DNA of 64,000 nucleotides from Pseudomonas putida. GTDB taxonomy: Bacteria; Pseudomonadota; Gammaproteobacteria; Pseudomonadales; Pseudomonadaceae. The position numbers and the translations under genes were made by a program. The stretch spans positions 1,054,001 to 1,118,000 of the forward strand of contig NZ_JANHLD010000003.1 in NCBI RefSeq assembly GCF_028682455.1. The letters are read 5' to 3'. Shown piece after piece: positions 1 through 8,243 of this stretch; position 1 is the first letter of the stretch; the number at the start of each line of letters is the position of its first letter. The notes under the pieces are model-generated. The model saw nothing but the letters and a program-made list of their open reading frames with translations, ran no database searches and was not told the DNA's origin.

Positions 1-642
1 GCCGGCGACACGGTGATCTCGACCCTGGCCGCAGCGATCGCTGCCGGTGAAGACCTGCCACACGCTGTTGGCCTTGCCAATCTGGCAGCTGGCATCGTGG
101 TCGGCAAGCTGGGTACCGCAGCCATCAGCGCGCCAGAGCTGCGTCGTGCCATCCAGCGCGAGGAAGGTTCGGAACGCGGTGTGCTGAGCCTTGACCAACT
201 GTTGCTGGCCATTGACGACGCCCGTGCCCATAACGAAAAGATCGTCTTCACCAACGGTTGCTTCGACATCCTCCATGCCGGTCACGTGACCTATCTGGAG
301 CAGGCGCGCGCCCAGGGTGATCGCCTGATCGTTGCGGTCAACGACGATGCGTCGGTCAGCCGCCTCAAAGGCCCGGGCCGCCCGATCAACAGCGTTGACC
401 GCCGCATGGCGGTATTGGCAGGTCTTGGTGCAGTGGACTGGGTCATCAGCTTCCCGGAAGGTACGCCGGAAAACCTGCTCAGCCAGGTCAAGCCAGACGT
501 GCTGGTCAAGGGTGGTGACTACGGGATCGACCAGGTGGTTGGCGCTGACATCGTCAAGGCCTACGGCGGTACGGTAAAAGTGCTGGGGCTTGTCGAGAAC
601 AGCTCGACTACCGCCATCGTCGAGAAGATTCGCAAGCACTGA
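1..642 (+). CDS. hldE: HldE, heptose-7-phosphate kinase / heptose-1-phosphate adenylyltransferase (3' part)
   Basis: The 5' end lies outside the window; the open frame runs in from base 1 and about 213 C-terminal residues are visible. HldE is a cytoplasmic bifunctional enzyme that phosphorylates D-glycero-beta-D-manno-heptose 7-phosphate and then adenylylates the 1-phosphate, giving ADP-heptose for the LPS inner core. The first visible residues match the end of the PfkB-type kinase domain. The rest is the cytidylyltransferase-like domain, with the nucleotide-binding HAGH motif (context FDILHAGHVTYLEQAR) and the NDDASVSRLKGPGRPIN segment. It ends cleanly before an inverted REP pair. The identification is firm; the kinase active site cannot be inspected here. 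Confidence 0.95.
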   Translation, partial: AGDTVISTLAAAIAAGEDLPHAVGLANLAAGIVVGKLGTAAISAPELRRAIQREEGSERGVLSLDQLLLAIDDARAHNEKIVFTNGCFDILHAGHVTYLEQARAQGDRLIVAVNDDASVSRLKGPGRPINSVDRRMAVLAGLGAVDWVISFPEGTPENLLSQVKPDVLVKGGDYGIDQVVGADIVKAYGGTVKVLGLVENSSTTAIVEKIRKH

Positions 643-649
643 TGTGCGC

Positions 650-699
650 ATCGCGGGGCAAGCCCGCTCCTACAGTTAGGAGCGGGCTTGCCCCGCGAT
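650..699. repeat. Inverted REP pair (BIME-like hairpin)
   Basis: Two perfect 21-base arms (ATCGCGGGGCAAGCCCGCTC plus one C, 650-670, and its reverse complement, 679-699) flank an 8-base loop. It lies between the convergent ends of hldE and the next gene. The arm core recurs at 10137, 24618, 55369 and 61875. There is no T-run, so it is a repetitive extragenic palindrome rather than a canonical terminator, though it may limit read-through. Confidence 0.9.
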
Positions 700-703
700 T
701 GGT

Positions 704-1666
704 TTACTTGCGCAACCCGCCCCGCGCCATCTGCAGCAACTCCCGCGCCTTGCCTGTCAGCCGCTGCAATCCGGAATCCGGTCTAGGCGTTGCCAGCCCC
801 TGCTGGCTGACCCAATCCTTCCAGCGAATCCGCTCATCCTTCACCAGCCAGCCTTCCTGCCGGGCAAAGCTTTCGGCCAGGTACAGGCCGCGGGTGCTTG
901 CGGGCACCAGGCGGTCCTTCTTCAAGGTATACAGCTCGGGCCGTGGATGGCCGTCTTCCAGGGGCATCAGGTAAAGGTCGGGGCGACTGCGGTTGAGCCG
1001 AGCCACCAACTGATCGCCTTCCAGCCGCTCATCGACATGAAACAGGCTCAGGGATTTGGCCTCACGCGGCACCTGCAGGCGCAGGTCGTAGATCAGCTGA
1101 AGTGAAGCGGTGGGCAGGTGAACGTAGGCACGCGGGCGTTCGAGCAGTTGCAGGTTGGCGCAGCGTACCGGCCGTGCGGCACCTGACTGCGGTGTAAGCA
1201 CAAAGGGCAGGGCTTCGCGGTAGTGCAGGGCGTCGGCGTAGGGCGCTGGCAGCCAGGTATCGTTGAAGCGCCCGCCGAGCCAGCCTTCCGGAGTTTCCAG
1301 CAGGCATTCCTCGGCGACTTCCTGGATCGCGGTGTGCAACGGCAGGTTCAGTTCCTGGGCCGGCACATAGCCTGAAATCAGTTTCAACACTACATCGCCG
1401 CGGTCCTGGCGGCGCTGGCGGACCAGTACCCAGTAGTCGCGGTTCTGCCAATGCAGGGTCAGGCGCACCGAGACCCCCAGGTTGGCCAGCTCGACGGCGA
1501 AGCGCTGGCTGTCGGCCAGGTGGATCTGCTTGCGCCGTTGCTGGGTCTGGGCAAAGTTCAGCGGCATGCCGATGCTCTGGTAGCACAGCCCTTCGGGGCT
1601 GGCTTCGACATGCAGGGGTAGGGTCTTGAAGTTGCTCGGGTTCTTGCGGATCAGCGTTCGCGGCAT
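704..1666 (-). CDS. Conserved protein of unknown function with a degenerate Nudix-like box
   Basis: A 320-residue soluble protein with no signal peptide or membrane segment. A good ribosome binding site (AAGGAG) precedes the ATG at 1666. I do not recognise a proven function. Near residues 99-122 the text GYVPAQELNLPLHTAIQEVA followed by EECL resembles the Nudix signature Gx5Ex7REUxEExGU: G, five residues, E, then a QEVAEEC run. Two extra residues lie before the QE pair, the Arg is replaced by Gln and the terminal Gly is missing. This could be a diverged Nudix fold, possibly catalytically altered, or chance similarity. It is convergent with hldE and separated from it by a REP pair. The gene itself is clear; the function is not. 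Confidence 0.8.
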   Translation of the reverse strand: MPRTLIRKNPSNFKTLPLHVEASPEGLCYQSIGMPLNFAQTQQRRKQIHLADSQRFAVELANLGVSVRLTLHWQNRDYWVLVRQRRQDRGDVVLKLISGYVPAQELNLPLHTAIQEVAEECLLETPEGWLGGRFNDTWLPAPYADALHYREALPFVLTPQSGAARPVRCANLQLLERPRAYVHLPTASLQLIYDLRLQVPREAKSLSLFHVDERLEGDQLVARLNRSRPDLYLMPLEDGHPRPELYTLKKDRLVPASTRGLYLAESFARQEGWLVKDERIRWKDWVSQQGLATPRPDSGLQRLTGKARELLQMARGGLRK

Positions 1667-1713
1667 GTCGGCTCCTTCTTGCGTTGGGGTCGGCCGCGAC
1701 GGCGGCGCAGGCG

Positions 1714-2523
1714 TCAGCTACTCAGTATGGCGGCAACGGTGGCCACGTTGTGTGCCAGGTGTACAGGATTGATGGTGCCGACGATAGCACTGCTCACGCC
1801 GGGGTGGGCAAACAGCAATTCGAAGCTGGCGCGTACCGGGTCGACACCAGGGCTCAGGCAGACATGCCCGCTGGCCAGGGCTTTTTTTACCAGGATCGCT
1901 TTGCCGTGTTCGGCGGCATAGTCGAGTACCGGGCGTTCTGCCTGCTCGTTCAGATTGTAGGTGACCATGGCGCAATCGCCGCGCTCGAGTGCCTTCAATC
2001 CACCTGCCAGCGTTTTGCCCGAAAGTCCGAAGCCGCCGATCTTGCCTTCCTGTTTCAGAGTTTCGAGGGTCTGGTAGACCTCTTCGTGCTCGAGGATGTG
2101 CAGGTCATTGCCATCTGAATGCACCAGCACCAGGTCGATATGGTCGGTCTCCAGGCGCTGGAGACTGCGCTCGATGGAGAAGCGCGTGTGAGCGGCGCTG
2201 AAGTCGAAACGAGACTGGCCGTCGTCGAATTCTTCGCCCACCTTGCTGACTATCACCCAGTGTTCGCGCTGGCCGCGCAGCAACGGGCCGAGGCGCTCTT
2301 CGCTTCGGCCGTAGGCGGGTGCAGTGTCGATCAGGTTGATGCCCAGCTCGCGAGCCTGGGCCAGCAGCAGCCGCGCCTGGTCGTCGTCAGGGATGGTGAA
2401 GCCGTTGGGGTATTTGACCCCCTGGTCGCGGCCCAACTTGACCGTGCCCAGGCCCAGCGGAGAAACCCGCAGGCCGGTACTGCCCAGGGGGCGGTGAAAA
2501 GGGTGAAGAGTCGGCAGGCTCAT
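1714..2523 (-). CDS. Aldo/keto reductase
   Basis: A 269-residue NAD(P)H-dependent oxidoreductase of the aldo/keto reductase superfamily (TIM barrel). The family tetrad is visible: Asp and Tyr in LIDTAPAYGRSEERLG (about residues 61-76), Lys in WVIVSKVGEEF, and His in DLVLVHSDGND. The C-terminal cofactor region reads SSAIVGTINPVHLAHNV. Family members reduce aldehydes, ketones or sugar derivatives; no substrate can be assigned from sequence. The ATG at 2523 overlaps the stop of the upstream FAD oxidoreductase by 4 bases (ATGA), so the two genes are translationally coupled and probably act in one pathway. Confidence 0.9.
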   Translation of the reverse strand: MSLPTLHPFHRPLGSTGLRVSPLGLGTVKLGRDQGVKYPNGFTIPDDDQARLLLAQARELGINLIDTAPAYGRSEERLGPLLRGQREHWVIVSKVGEEFDDGQSRFDFSAAHTRFSIERSLQRLETDHIDLVLVHSDGNDLHILEHEEVYQTLETLKQEGKIGGFGLSGKTLAGGLKALERGDCAMVTYNLNEQAERPVLDYAAEHGKAILVKKALASGHVCLSPGVDPVRASFELLFAHPGVSSAIVGTINPVHLAHNVATVAAILSS

Positions 2524-3695
2524 GGCAGCAGTTGCTCCCAGACCGGTACCGCCATCGGAGGCTTGGGCAAGTCAGGCAAGGCTGCGCTATTGGTGGGCTT
2601 GACGCCGTCACGCTCAAGGTTGGCCAGCACCCGGTCGGCGAAGTCCGGCGCCAGCGCCAGCTTGGTCGGCCAGCCCACCAGCAGGCGATCCTGCTCGGCG
2701 AGAAAAGCGTTGTCGGGACGCACCAGACCAGACTGTGCAGGTTCGGCGCGGTCGATGCGCACGGTCGCCCAGCGCACCTGGCTCAGGTCGATCCAGGGCA
2801 GCAGGCTGGCGACTTCTTTTTTCGCCGCAGCGATCTGCGCGTCAGGTTCGCGGGCGACCCCGTCGGCCTCGGCCAGGTCGCCACCCAGGTACCAGACCCA
2901 CTGGCCATCAGCGGCCGGATGGCTGGTAACGGTAATGCGCGGTTTGGGTCCGCCGCCCAGGCAGTGGGCATATAGCGGCTTGAGGCTGGCACCCTTGGCC
3001 ATGACCATGTGCAACGGACGGCGTTGCATGGCCGGTTGCTTCAGGCCCAGGGTTTCCAGCAGGGCGGCATTGCCCGCGCCGGCGCTGAGCACGATACGCT
3101 TGGCGCGGACTTCGCGGCCATCGACACGCAGGCCGACCAGTTCGCCAGCTTCTTGCAGGGGTTCGATCTGTTGGCCTGCCAGAAGGCTGTCGCCGGCCAG
3201 TTCTGCCAGTCGGGTCAGCAGGCTTGGCACATCAATGACCAGTTCAGCCAGGCGATAGACCTTGCCCTTGAAGGCGCGATCCTGCAGGGCCGGGGGCAAT
3301 TGCTCGCCCTTGACCTGGTCGACCCGGCCGCGCACGGCCTTGCTGGCGAAAAAGCTGGTGAGGTTGCCGGCCAGGGTGCCTGGCGACCACAGGTAATGAG
3401 CTTCAGACAGCAGGCGGACGCCGGACAGGTCCAGCTCGCCATTGCCAGCCAGGGCCTCGCGCCAGCGCCGCGGCATGTCGGCGATCGCTTCGGAGGCGCC
3501 GGTCAGGGCGCCATGCAGGGCGTACTTGGCGCCGCCGTGAATGATGCCTTGGGATTTGAGGGTCTGCTCGCCACCGAGGCTGGCGCGTTCCACCACCACC
3601 GTCGAGTAACCCAGGCGACGCAGGCGAGCATTGAGCCAGAGGCCTGCGACCCCTGCGCCGACGATCAGGACGTCGGTGGAAATAACGGATGGCAT
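2520..3695 (-). CDS. FAD-dependent oxidoreductase (DAO family)
   Basis: A 391-residue flavoprotein. The N-terminus carries the dinucleotide-binding motif VLIVGAGVAGLWLNARL (about residues 9-25), and the second half contains the DAO-type motif RIVLSAGAGNAALLETLG. The segment SQGIIHGGAKYALHG resembles glycerol-3-phosphate dehydrogenase / L-2-hydroxyglutarate oxidase relatives, so it probably oxidises a hydroxy- or amino-acid-like substrate, but this is inference. GAGGT upstream of the ATG at 3695 supports this start. It forms a two-gene unit with the aldo/keto reductase downstream (4-base overlap). Confidence 0.88.
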   Translation of the reverse strand: MPSVISTDVLIVGAGVAGLWLNARLRRLGYSTVVVERASLGGEQTLKSQGIIHGGAKYALHGALTGASEAIADMPRRWREALAGNGELDLSGVRLLSEAHYLWSPGTLAGNLTSFFASKAVRGRVDQVKGEQLPPALQDRAFKGKVYRLAELVIDVPSLLTRLAELAGDSLLAGQQIEPLQEAGELVGLRVDGREVRAKRIVLSAGAGNAALLETLGLKQPAMQRRPLHMVMAKGASLKPLYAHCLGGGPKPRITVTSHPAADGQWVWYLGGDLAEADGVAREPDAQIAAAKKEVASLLPWIDLSQVRWATVRIDRAEPAQSGLVRPDNAFLAEQDRLLVGWPTKLALAPDFADRVLANLERDGVKPTNSAALPDLPKPPMAVPVWEQLLP

Positions 3696-3748
3696 GCATG
3701 TACCTCACAAGCTTGGACAGACGCCCAGTATACAGCCTGTGAAGCGGA

Positions 3749-4081
3749 TCAATGCCCGGCGGTTTTCGAGAACAGCTGGATCACCACCACGCCGCCGACG
3801 ATCATGGCCATGCCCAGCATGGCCGGGAGGTCCAGCTTCTGCCCGTAGATCACCAATGCCGCGATGCTGATCAGGACGATGCCCAACCCTGACCAGATGG
3901 CGTAGGCAATACCCACCGGAATACTGCGCACCACCAGGGTCAGCATCCAGAACGCCACGGCATAGCCGCAGACCATCAGCAGCAGGGGCAGGGGTGTGCT
4001 CAGGCCCTTCACGGCCTTCATCGAGGCGGTGGCGATGACTTCGGCGCAGATGGCAATGGCCAGGTAGGTATAGGCATTCAT
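3749..4081 (-). CDS. Small multidrug resistance (SMR) family transporter
   Basis: A 110-residue inner-membrane protein with four predicted transmembrane helices, the usual SMR length. The essential membrane-embedded Glu is in AICAEVIATASMKA (about residue 14), and the family signature in helix 3 reads AIWSGLGIVLIS. SMR proteins act as antiparallel dimers exchanging protons for cationic drugs, quaternary ammonium compounds or guanidinium-like metabolites; EmrE-type export is the likeliest role. It is divergent from a LysR regulator across an 86-base gap that contains a perfect palindrome at 4142-4166, suggesting control by that regulator. Confidence 0.9.
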   Translation of the reverse strand: MNAYTYLAIAICAEVIATASMKAVKGLSTPLPLLLMVCGYAVAFWMLTLVVRSIPVGIAYAIWSGLGIVLISIAALVIYGQKLDLPAMLGMAMIVGGVVVIQLFSKTAGH

Positions 4082-4141
4082 GGGGGCAGTCCTCTGTTCT
4101 GGCTGGGCATTCTAGAGCAAGGTTGGATGGGGTAAAGTCAT

Positions 4142-4166
4142 TACCTATCTTTTGTGGAGATAGGTA
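4142..4166. promoter_or_regulatory. LysR-type operator palindrome overlapping the lysR ribosome binding site
   Basis: A perfect 9-base inverted repeat (TACCTATCT, 4142-4150; AGATAGGTA, 4158-4166) with a 7-base centre. It includes ATC-N9-GAT, the T-N11-A type box bound by many LysR-type regulators. It lies between the divergent SMR and LysR genes and ends one base before the LysR ATG. The right arm holds the apparent Shine-Dalgarno region (GGAGATAGG). It could be a DNA operator, an mRNA hairpin hiding the ribosome binding site, or both. Confidence 0.65.
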
Positions 4167-4167
4167 C

Positions 4168-5058
4168 ATGGCCGAACAGTGGAACCTCGAGCAACTGCGG
4201 CTGTTCGTGGGCGTGGCCGAGCAACGCTCTTTTTCTGCGGTTGCCCGTTCACAGCGCAAGGCCCAATCGGCGGTGAGCAATGCGATTGCACTGCTGGAAG
4301 CGGATCTTGGCATTACGCTGTTCGAGCGCAGCAGCGGCCGTCAGCCGCGCCTGACGGAAGCAGGGGCCGCCTTGCTGGAGGATGCCCGCGAACTGTTGCG
4401 TCAGTGCGAGCGCCTGGACGGCAGGGCGCTGGCGCTGATGCGCGGCCAGGAAGCGCAGCTGCGAGTGGCCCAGGACGAAGCCATGCCCTATCAGCCGGTG
4501 ATCGACAGCCTCGATGAACTGGCCCAGCACTTCCCCTTGCTTGAGGTGCAGTTGGCCAGCGGGGCCCAGGGCGACGTGGCGCGCAAACTGGTGGAGCGCC
4601 GTGCGGACCTCGGCTTGTTGTTCCACCATGAGCGCATGCCGCCGGCGCTTGAGCGACAGGCCCTGGGGCAAGTTGAGATGGTCACGGTATGCGCTGTGAA
4701 CCACCCCTTGGCGCGGTTGCCTCGCGTCAATCGCCAGCAATTGGCCAGGCATCGGCAGTTATTGATCACCCCTCAAGAGAGCGGTTACCCAGGGGGCGAG
4801 CCGATCAGCCCGCAGATCTGGCGGGCCGACAGCTTCTACGCGATAGCCGAGCTGTTGATGCGCGGCCTGGGTTGGGCCTGGTTGCCCCGGCATGTGGTGC
4901 AGTATCCGACTTACCATGCGCAGATGGTCGAGCTGAGCAGTGAGTGGACGCCACCGCCGCTGGTGGTCGAGCTGGTCTGGCGACGCGATGAGCCCCTCGG
5001 GCCTGCTGCACAGTGGTTGGCCGAGCGCTTCGCAGTGCACTTGCGCGCCATTGGCTAG
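4168..5058 (+). CDS. LysR-family transcriptional regulator
   Basis: A 296-residue regulator. The N-terminal winged helix-turn-helix covers about residues 5-65 (LEQLRLFVGVAEQRSFSAVA and RKAQSAVSNAIALLEADLGI are typical), followed by a LysR substrate-binding domain (about residues 92-292). I place the start at the ATG at 4168, preceded by GGAGATAGG, rather than the in-frame ATG at 4123, because LysR proteins begin just before the helix-turn-helix. The divergent SMR transporter gene and the intervening palindrome suggest regulation of the transporter and of itself. The ligand is unknown. Confidence 0.9.
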   Translation: MAEQWNLEQLRLFVGVAEQRSFSAVARSQRKAQSAVSNAIALLEADLGITLFERSSGRQPRLTEAGAALLEDARELLRQCERLDGRALALMRGQEAQLRVAQDEAMPYQPVIDSLDELAQHFPLLEVQLASGAQGDVARKLVERRADLGLLFHHERMPPALERQALGQVEMVTVCAVNHPLARLPRVNRQQLARHRQLLITPQESGYPGGEPISPQIWRADSFYAIAELLMRGLGWAWLPRHVVQYPTYHAQMVELSSEWTPPPLVVELVWRRDEPLGPAAQWLAERFAVHLRAIG

Positions 5059-5072
5059 TACACTTTGGCGCC

Positions 5073-6344
5073 ATGAACAGAACTCTATATTCCCTGCTGT
5101 TTCACCTGGGCCTGCCGCTGGTTGCGCTGCGCCTGTTCTTGCGCTCACGCAAGGCTCCTGCCTATGCACAACGCATCGGCGAGCGCTTTGCCCTCAACCT
5201 GCCGAGTATGGCCAAGGGCGGGATCTGGGTGCATGCCGTGTCGGTGGGCGAAAGCATTGCCGCCGCGCCGATGATTCGCGCGCTGCTCAAGGCTCATCCA
5301 CAGCTGCCGATCACCATCACTTGCATGACCCCGACCGGCTCCGAGCGCGTGCGGGCGATGTTCGCCGACGAACCGCGGATTCAGCATTGCTACCTGCCCT
5401 ACGACCTGCCCTGGGCAGCCGGGCGCTTCCTCGACCATATCCAGCCCCGGCTTGCAGTGATCATGGAAACCGAGTTGTGGCCCAACCACATTCATCAATG
5501 TGCCAAGCGCGGCATCCCGGTGGCCCTGGCCAATGCGCGCTTGTCCGAGCGCTCGGCCCGCGGCTATGCACGCTTTGCCGGGCTGACCCGGCCGATGCTG
5601 GGCGAGATGAGCTTTATAGCCGTGCAGACAGAAGTCGAGGCCGAGCGCTTCCGCCAACTGGGCGCTCGCCCGGAATGTGTGCAAGTGACCGGCTCGATCA
5701 AGTTCGATTTGCGCATCGACGAACAACTGCTGCCCCGTGCACGGGATCTGCGGGCGCAGTGGCAGGCCAGCCAGCGTCCGGTATGGATCGCCGCCAGCAC
5801 CCATGAAGGCGAAGATGAAGTTATTCTCGCCGCCCACCGCCAGTTGCTCGCCCAGCATGCCGATGCATTGCTGATCCTGGTACCGCGCCACCCGGAACGT
5901 TTCAACGCGGTATTCGAATTGTGCTGTGCACAGTTCCCGACCTGCCGCCGTTCCAGTGGCGAGCCGGTGAGCGAAGAAACGGCGGTGCTGTTGGGCGACA
6001 CGATGGGTGAGTTGCTGTTCCTGTATGCCCTGGCCGATATCGCTTTTGTCGGCGGCAGCCTGGTGCCCAATGGCGGGCACAACCTGCTGGAGCCGGCGGC
6101 GCTGTCATTGCCGGTGCTCAGTGGCCCGCACCTGTTCAATTTCCTGGAGATCGCAGCGATGTTGCGCGAAGCCGGGGCGCTGCAGGAAGTGGAGGATGCC
6201 CAGGGATTGAAGGCGCAGGTGCAGCGCTTGATCGAGCTGCCGCAGGATGCGCTGCGCATGGGCGAAGCGGGGCGGGCGGTAATGCAGGCCAACCAGGGCG
6301 CCTTGCAGCGGTTGCTGGAGGGGTTGGGGCGCTTGATTCGCTAG
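5073..6344 (+). CDS. waaA: WaaA (KdtA), Kdo transferase
   Basis: A 423-residue inner-membrane-associated glycosyltransferase that adds Kdo residues to lipid IVA, linking lipid A to the LPS core. The N-terminus has the hydrophobic anchor LYSLLFHLGLPLVALRLFL. The catalytic-base region WVHAVSVGE and the METELWPN segment are characteristic of family GT30, and the C-terminal nucleotide-sugar site includes SLVPNGGHNLLEPAA. The length matches E. coli WaaA (425). The ATG at 5073 is chosen over the upstream in-frame ATG at 5013 because it gives the canonical N-terminus. LPS assembly is shared with hldE at the window start. Confidence 0.96.
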   Translation: MNRTLYSLLFHLGLPLVALRLFLRSRKAPAYAQRIGERFALNLPSMAKGGIWVHAVSVGESIAAAPMIRALLKAHPQLPITITCMTPTGSERVRAMFADEPRIQHCYLPYDLPWAAGRFLDHIQPRLAVIMETELWPNHIHQCAKRGIPVALANARLSERSARGYARFAGLTRPMLGEMSFIAVQTEVEAERFRQLGARPECVQVTGSIKFDLRIDEQLLPRARDLRAQWQASQRPVWIAASTHEGEDEVILAAHRQLLAQHADALLILVPRHPERFNAVFELCCAQFPTCRRSSGEPVSEETAVLLGDTMGELLFLYALADIAFVGGSLVPNGGHNLLEPAALSLPVLSGPHLFNFLEIAAMLREAGALQEVEDAQGLKAQVQRLIELPQDALRMGEAGRAVMQANQGALQRLLEGLGRLIR

Positions 6345-6347
6345 CGT

Positions 6348-6386
6348 AATGCCGGCTCCCACTCCAATGCTGTAGGAGCCGGCATT
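6348..6386. repeat. Convergent intergenic hairpin (REP-like, possible bidirectional terminator)
   Basis: Perfect 12-base arms AATGCCGGCTCC (6348-6359) and GGAGCCGGCATT (6375-6386) with a 15-base loop between convergent waaA and tolC. The loop-side TGTAGGAGCCGGC resembles the TGTAGGAGC motif common in Pseudomonas intergenic palindromes. No T-tract follows, so termination is plausible but not shown. Confidence 0.6.
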
Positions 6387-6399
6387 GCCTGCGATGGGT

Positions 6400-7839
6400 T
6401 CAGGGCCTGGCGTCGAAATTCGCCTTGGCCGCGGCAGCCAGGTCAGGCGGCAGGAAGTCCTTGTCCGGGTTGTAGTCCGGTTTCAGGTACCGGGCCAGGT
6501 CCGACAGGTCCTGCGGGCTCAAGGTGCCCGCCGCCTGCTTCAGGCGCAGGTTGTCGAGGATGTAGTCGTAGCGGGTGTTGTTGTAGTCGCGCACCGAGGT
6601 GTACAGCTGGCGCTGGGCATCGAGCACGTCGACGATATTGCGGGTACCGACCTGGTAACCGATTTCAGTGGCTTCCAGTGCGCTCTGGTTGGAGATGATC
6701 GACTGCTTGCGCGCCTGTACCTGCTCGACGTCGGTGTTGACCGCGCGGTGCAGGTTGCGGGTGTTCTCCACCACCTGGCGGCGCAGGCTTTCGCGCTGTT
6801 GTTCGGTCTGGCTCAAGCGCTGGTATGCCTCGCGCACCTGGGAACTGGTCAGGCCGCCACTGTAGATCGGGATATTCAGTTGCAGGCCAATACTGGTCTG
6901 CTCGACATCACCGCTGAAGTCGGGTGCTCCGAAAGCCGGGTTGGGGTTGGTGAAGCCCAGGCTGTCGTTGTCGCCTTTCTGGTAACGCGCTACCGCATCG
7001 ACTGTTGGCGCATGCCCGGCCTTGCGCTGGCGCAGGGTTTCTTCGGCCGCGTCGACCGCATAGTTGGTCGCCAACAGGTTGAGGTTCTGCTTGCCGGCGG
7101 TTTCGACCCAGGCCTTGGCATCGTTCGGGATCGGTACCTGCACCGGCAGGGTGTGGACGATGCCCTGTACCGAGTTGTAGTAGCGGTTGGTAAGGGTGAT
7201 CAGCGCCTCGAAGGCGTCGTCCACCTGGCGCTGGGCGACGATGCGGTTGGCCCGCGCCGTGTCGTAGCTGGCCTGGGACTGCAGCACGTCGGTCTTGTCG
7301 GACAGGCCCACGTCGAAACGCTCATTGGATTGGTCGAGCTGGCGCTTGAAAGCCGCTTCCTCGGCCTTGGTCGAGGCCAGGGTGTCCTGGGCGCGCAGCA
7401 CGGCGAAGTAGTTTTCCGCGGTTTGCAGAATCAGGTTCTGCTCGGTGGCCGACAGCTCCAGCGCTGCCTGTTCGTTGACCGCCTCGGCGGCTTGCAACTG
7501 GAACCAGCGATCGGCACGGAACACCGGCTGCGCCAGCGTGGCCTGCCACGAGTTGCCGCTGCGGCTGGCGGTTGCCGAGGGAGTGTCGATCTTGGTGCGG
7601 GTGTTCATCATATCGGCACCGGCCGAGAGGTTCGGCAGCAGGCCGGCTCGGGCCTGGGGTACCACTTCCTTGCGGGCGCCATAGTCGGCGCGGGCAGCGG
7701 CGAGGTCGGCGTTGTTGTTCACAGCTTCCTGGTAGACGCTGACCAGGTCGGTCTTTGCCGACAAGGGCACATCTGCTGCCCAGGCCATTCCGTTGGTAGC
7801 ACAAGACACGGCAAGGGCCAGTGAAAGTTTGCGCAGCAT
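6400..7839 (-). CDS. tolC: TolC family outer-membrane efflux channel
   Basis: A 479-residue precursor with a signal peptide (MLRKLSLALAVSCATNGMAWAAD, cleaved near AWA-AD). Two repeated halves rich in heptad-like Gln, Ala and Ser correspond to the coiled-coil barrel of TolC trimers; the equatorial and beta-barrel text includes LNIPIYSGGLTSSQVREAYQ and EIGYQVGTRNIVDVLDAQRQ, both highly typical. TolC forms the exit duct for tripartite drug pumps and type I secretion. I place the start at the ATG at 7839 (AAGGA upstream) rather than the TTG at 7857. No pump or adaptor gene is adjacent, as usual for a housekeeping tolC. Confidence 0.95.
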   Translation of the reverse strand: MLRKLSLALAVSCATNGMAWAADVPLSAKTDLVSVYQEAVNNNADLAAARADYGARKEVVPQARAGLLPNLSAGADMMNTRTKIDTPSATASRSGNSWQATLAQPVFRADRWFQLQAAEAVNEQAALELSATEQNLILQTAENYFAVLRAQDTLASTKAEEAAFKRQLDQSNERFDVGLSDKTDVLQSQASYDTARANRIVAQRQVDDAFEALITLTNRYYNSVQGIVHTLPVQVPIPNDAKAWVETAGKQNLNLLATNYAVDAAEETLRQRKAGHAPTVDAVARYQKGDNDSLGFTNPNPAFGAPDFSGDVEQTSIGLQLNIPIYSGGLTSSQVREAYQRLSQTEQQRESLRRQVVENTRNLHRAVNTDVEQVQARKQSIISNQSALEATEIGYQVGTRNIVDVLDAQRQLYTSVRDYNNTRYDYILDNLRLKQAAGTLSPQDLSDLARYLKPDYNPDKDFLPPDLAAAAKANFDARP

Positions 7840-7987
7840 AGGGCGATCCTTGAACAATTGAGTGTTTCTGAACCGGTGAGTGTAGATGCGCGGACACTTT
7901 GCAACAATCTGCCATTTGCGCCATTTATCGTGGCCGTGCTTGTACTGTTGGCTTTGCAGGCGACTCCAGTCTAGACTGGGCGCGTTC

Positions 7988-8075
7988 TTGTCGGGGTGCC
8001 TTGCGTTGAGGCTGAGATCGGATAATCCGGATCCCGTTGAACCTGATCAGGTTAGCGCCTGCGTAGGGAACAAGA
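7988..8075 (+). promoter_or_regulatory. TPP (THI-element) riboswitch
   Basis: The stretch has the conserved thiamine pyrophosphate aptamer blocks in order: CGGGGTGCC, GGCTGAGAT, CCGTTGAACCTGATCAGGTT and GCGTAGGGAACAAG. It lies about 170 bases upstream of thiC, the standard target. TPP binding is expected to lower thiC, and possibly cytX, expression. The remainder of the 404-base gap between tolC and thiC (7840-8243) holds no convincing gene. Between aptamer and start codon, GGAATGTCG (8114-8122) is exactly complementary to CGACATTCC (8205-8213), which may form part of the expression platform. Confidence 0.95.
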
Positions 8076-8243
8076 TTTCTCGCTTTCCCGGCGAGTCTCT
8101 TGTGCCAGGTCCGGGAATGTCGAGTCAGCCGTTGCAGCTGCAGGCATCACCGCGCATTTGGCACAGCACCGTCCTTGGTGCGTCCGTGCCTTTCAGGTTC
8201 TCCCCGACATTCCACTGCTAGGAAGCCGTCTGGAGAGCCTGTG

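Noticed and set aside
8100..8243. Upstream extension of thiC
   Set aside because: This in-frame stretch is Cys/Arg/Ser-rich leader RNA between the riboswitch and the true start; ThiC proteins start near the MSKQEKYANLSE text.
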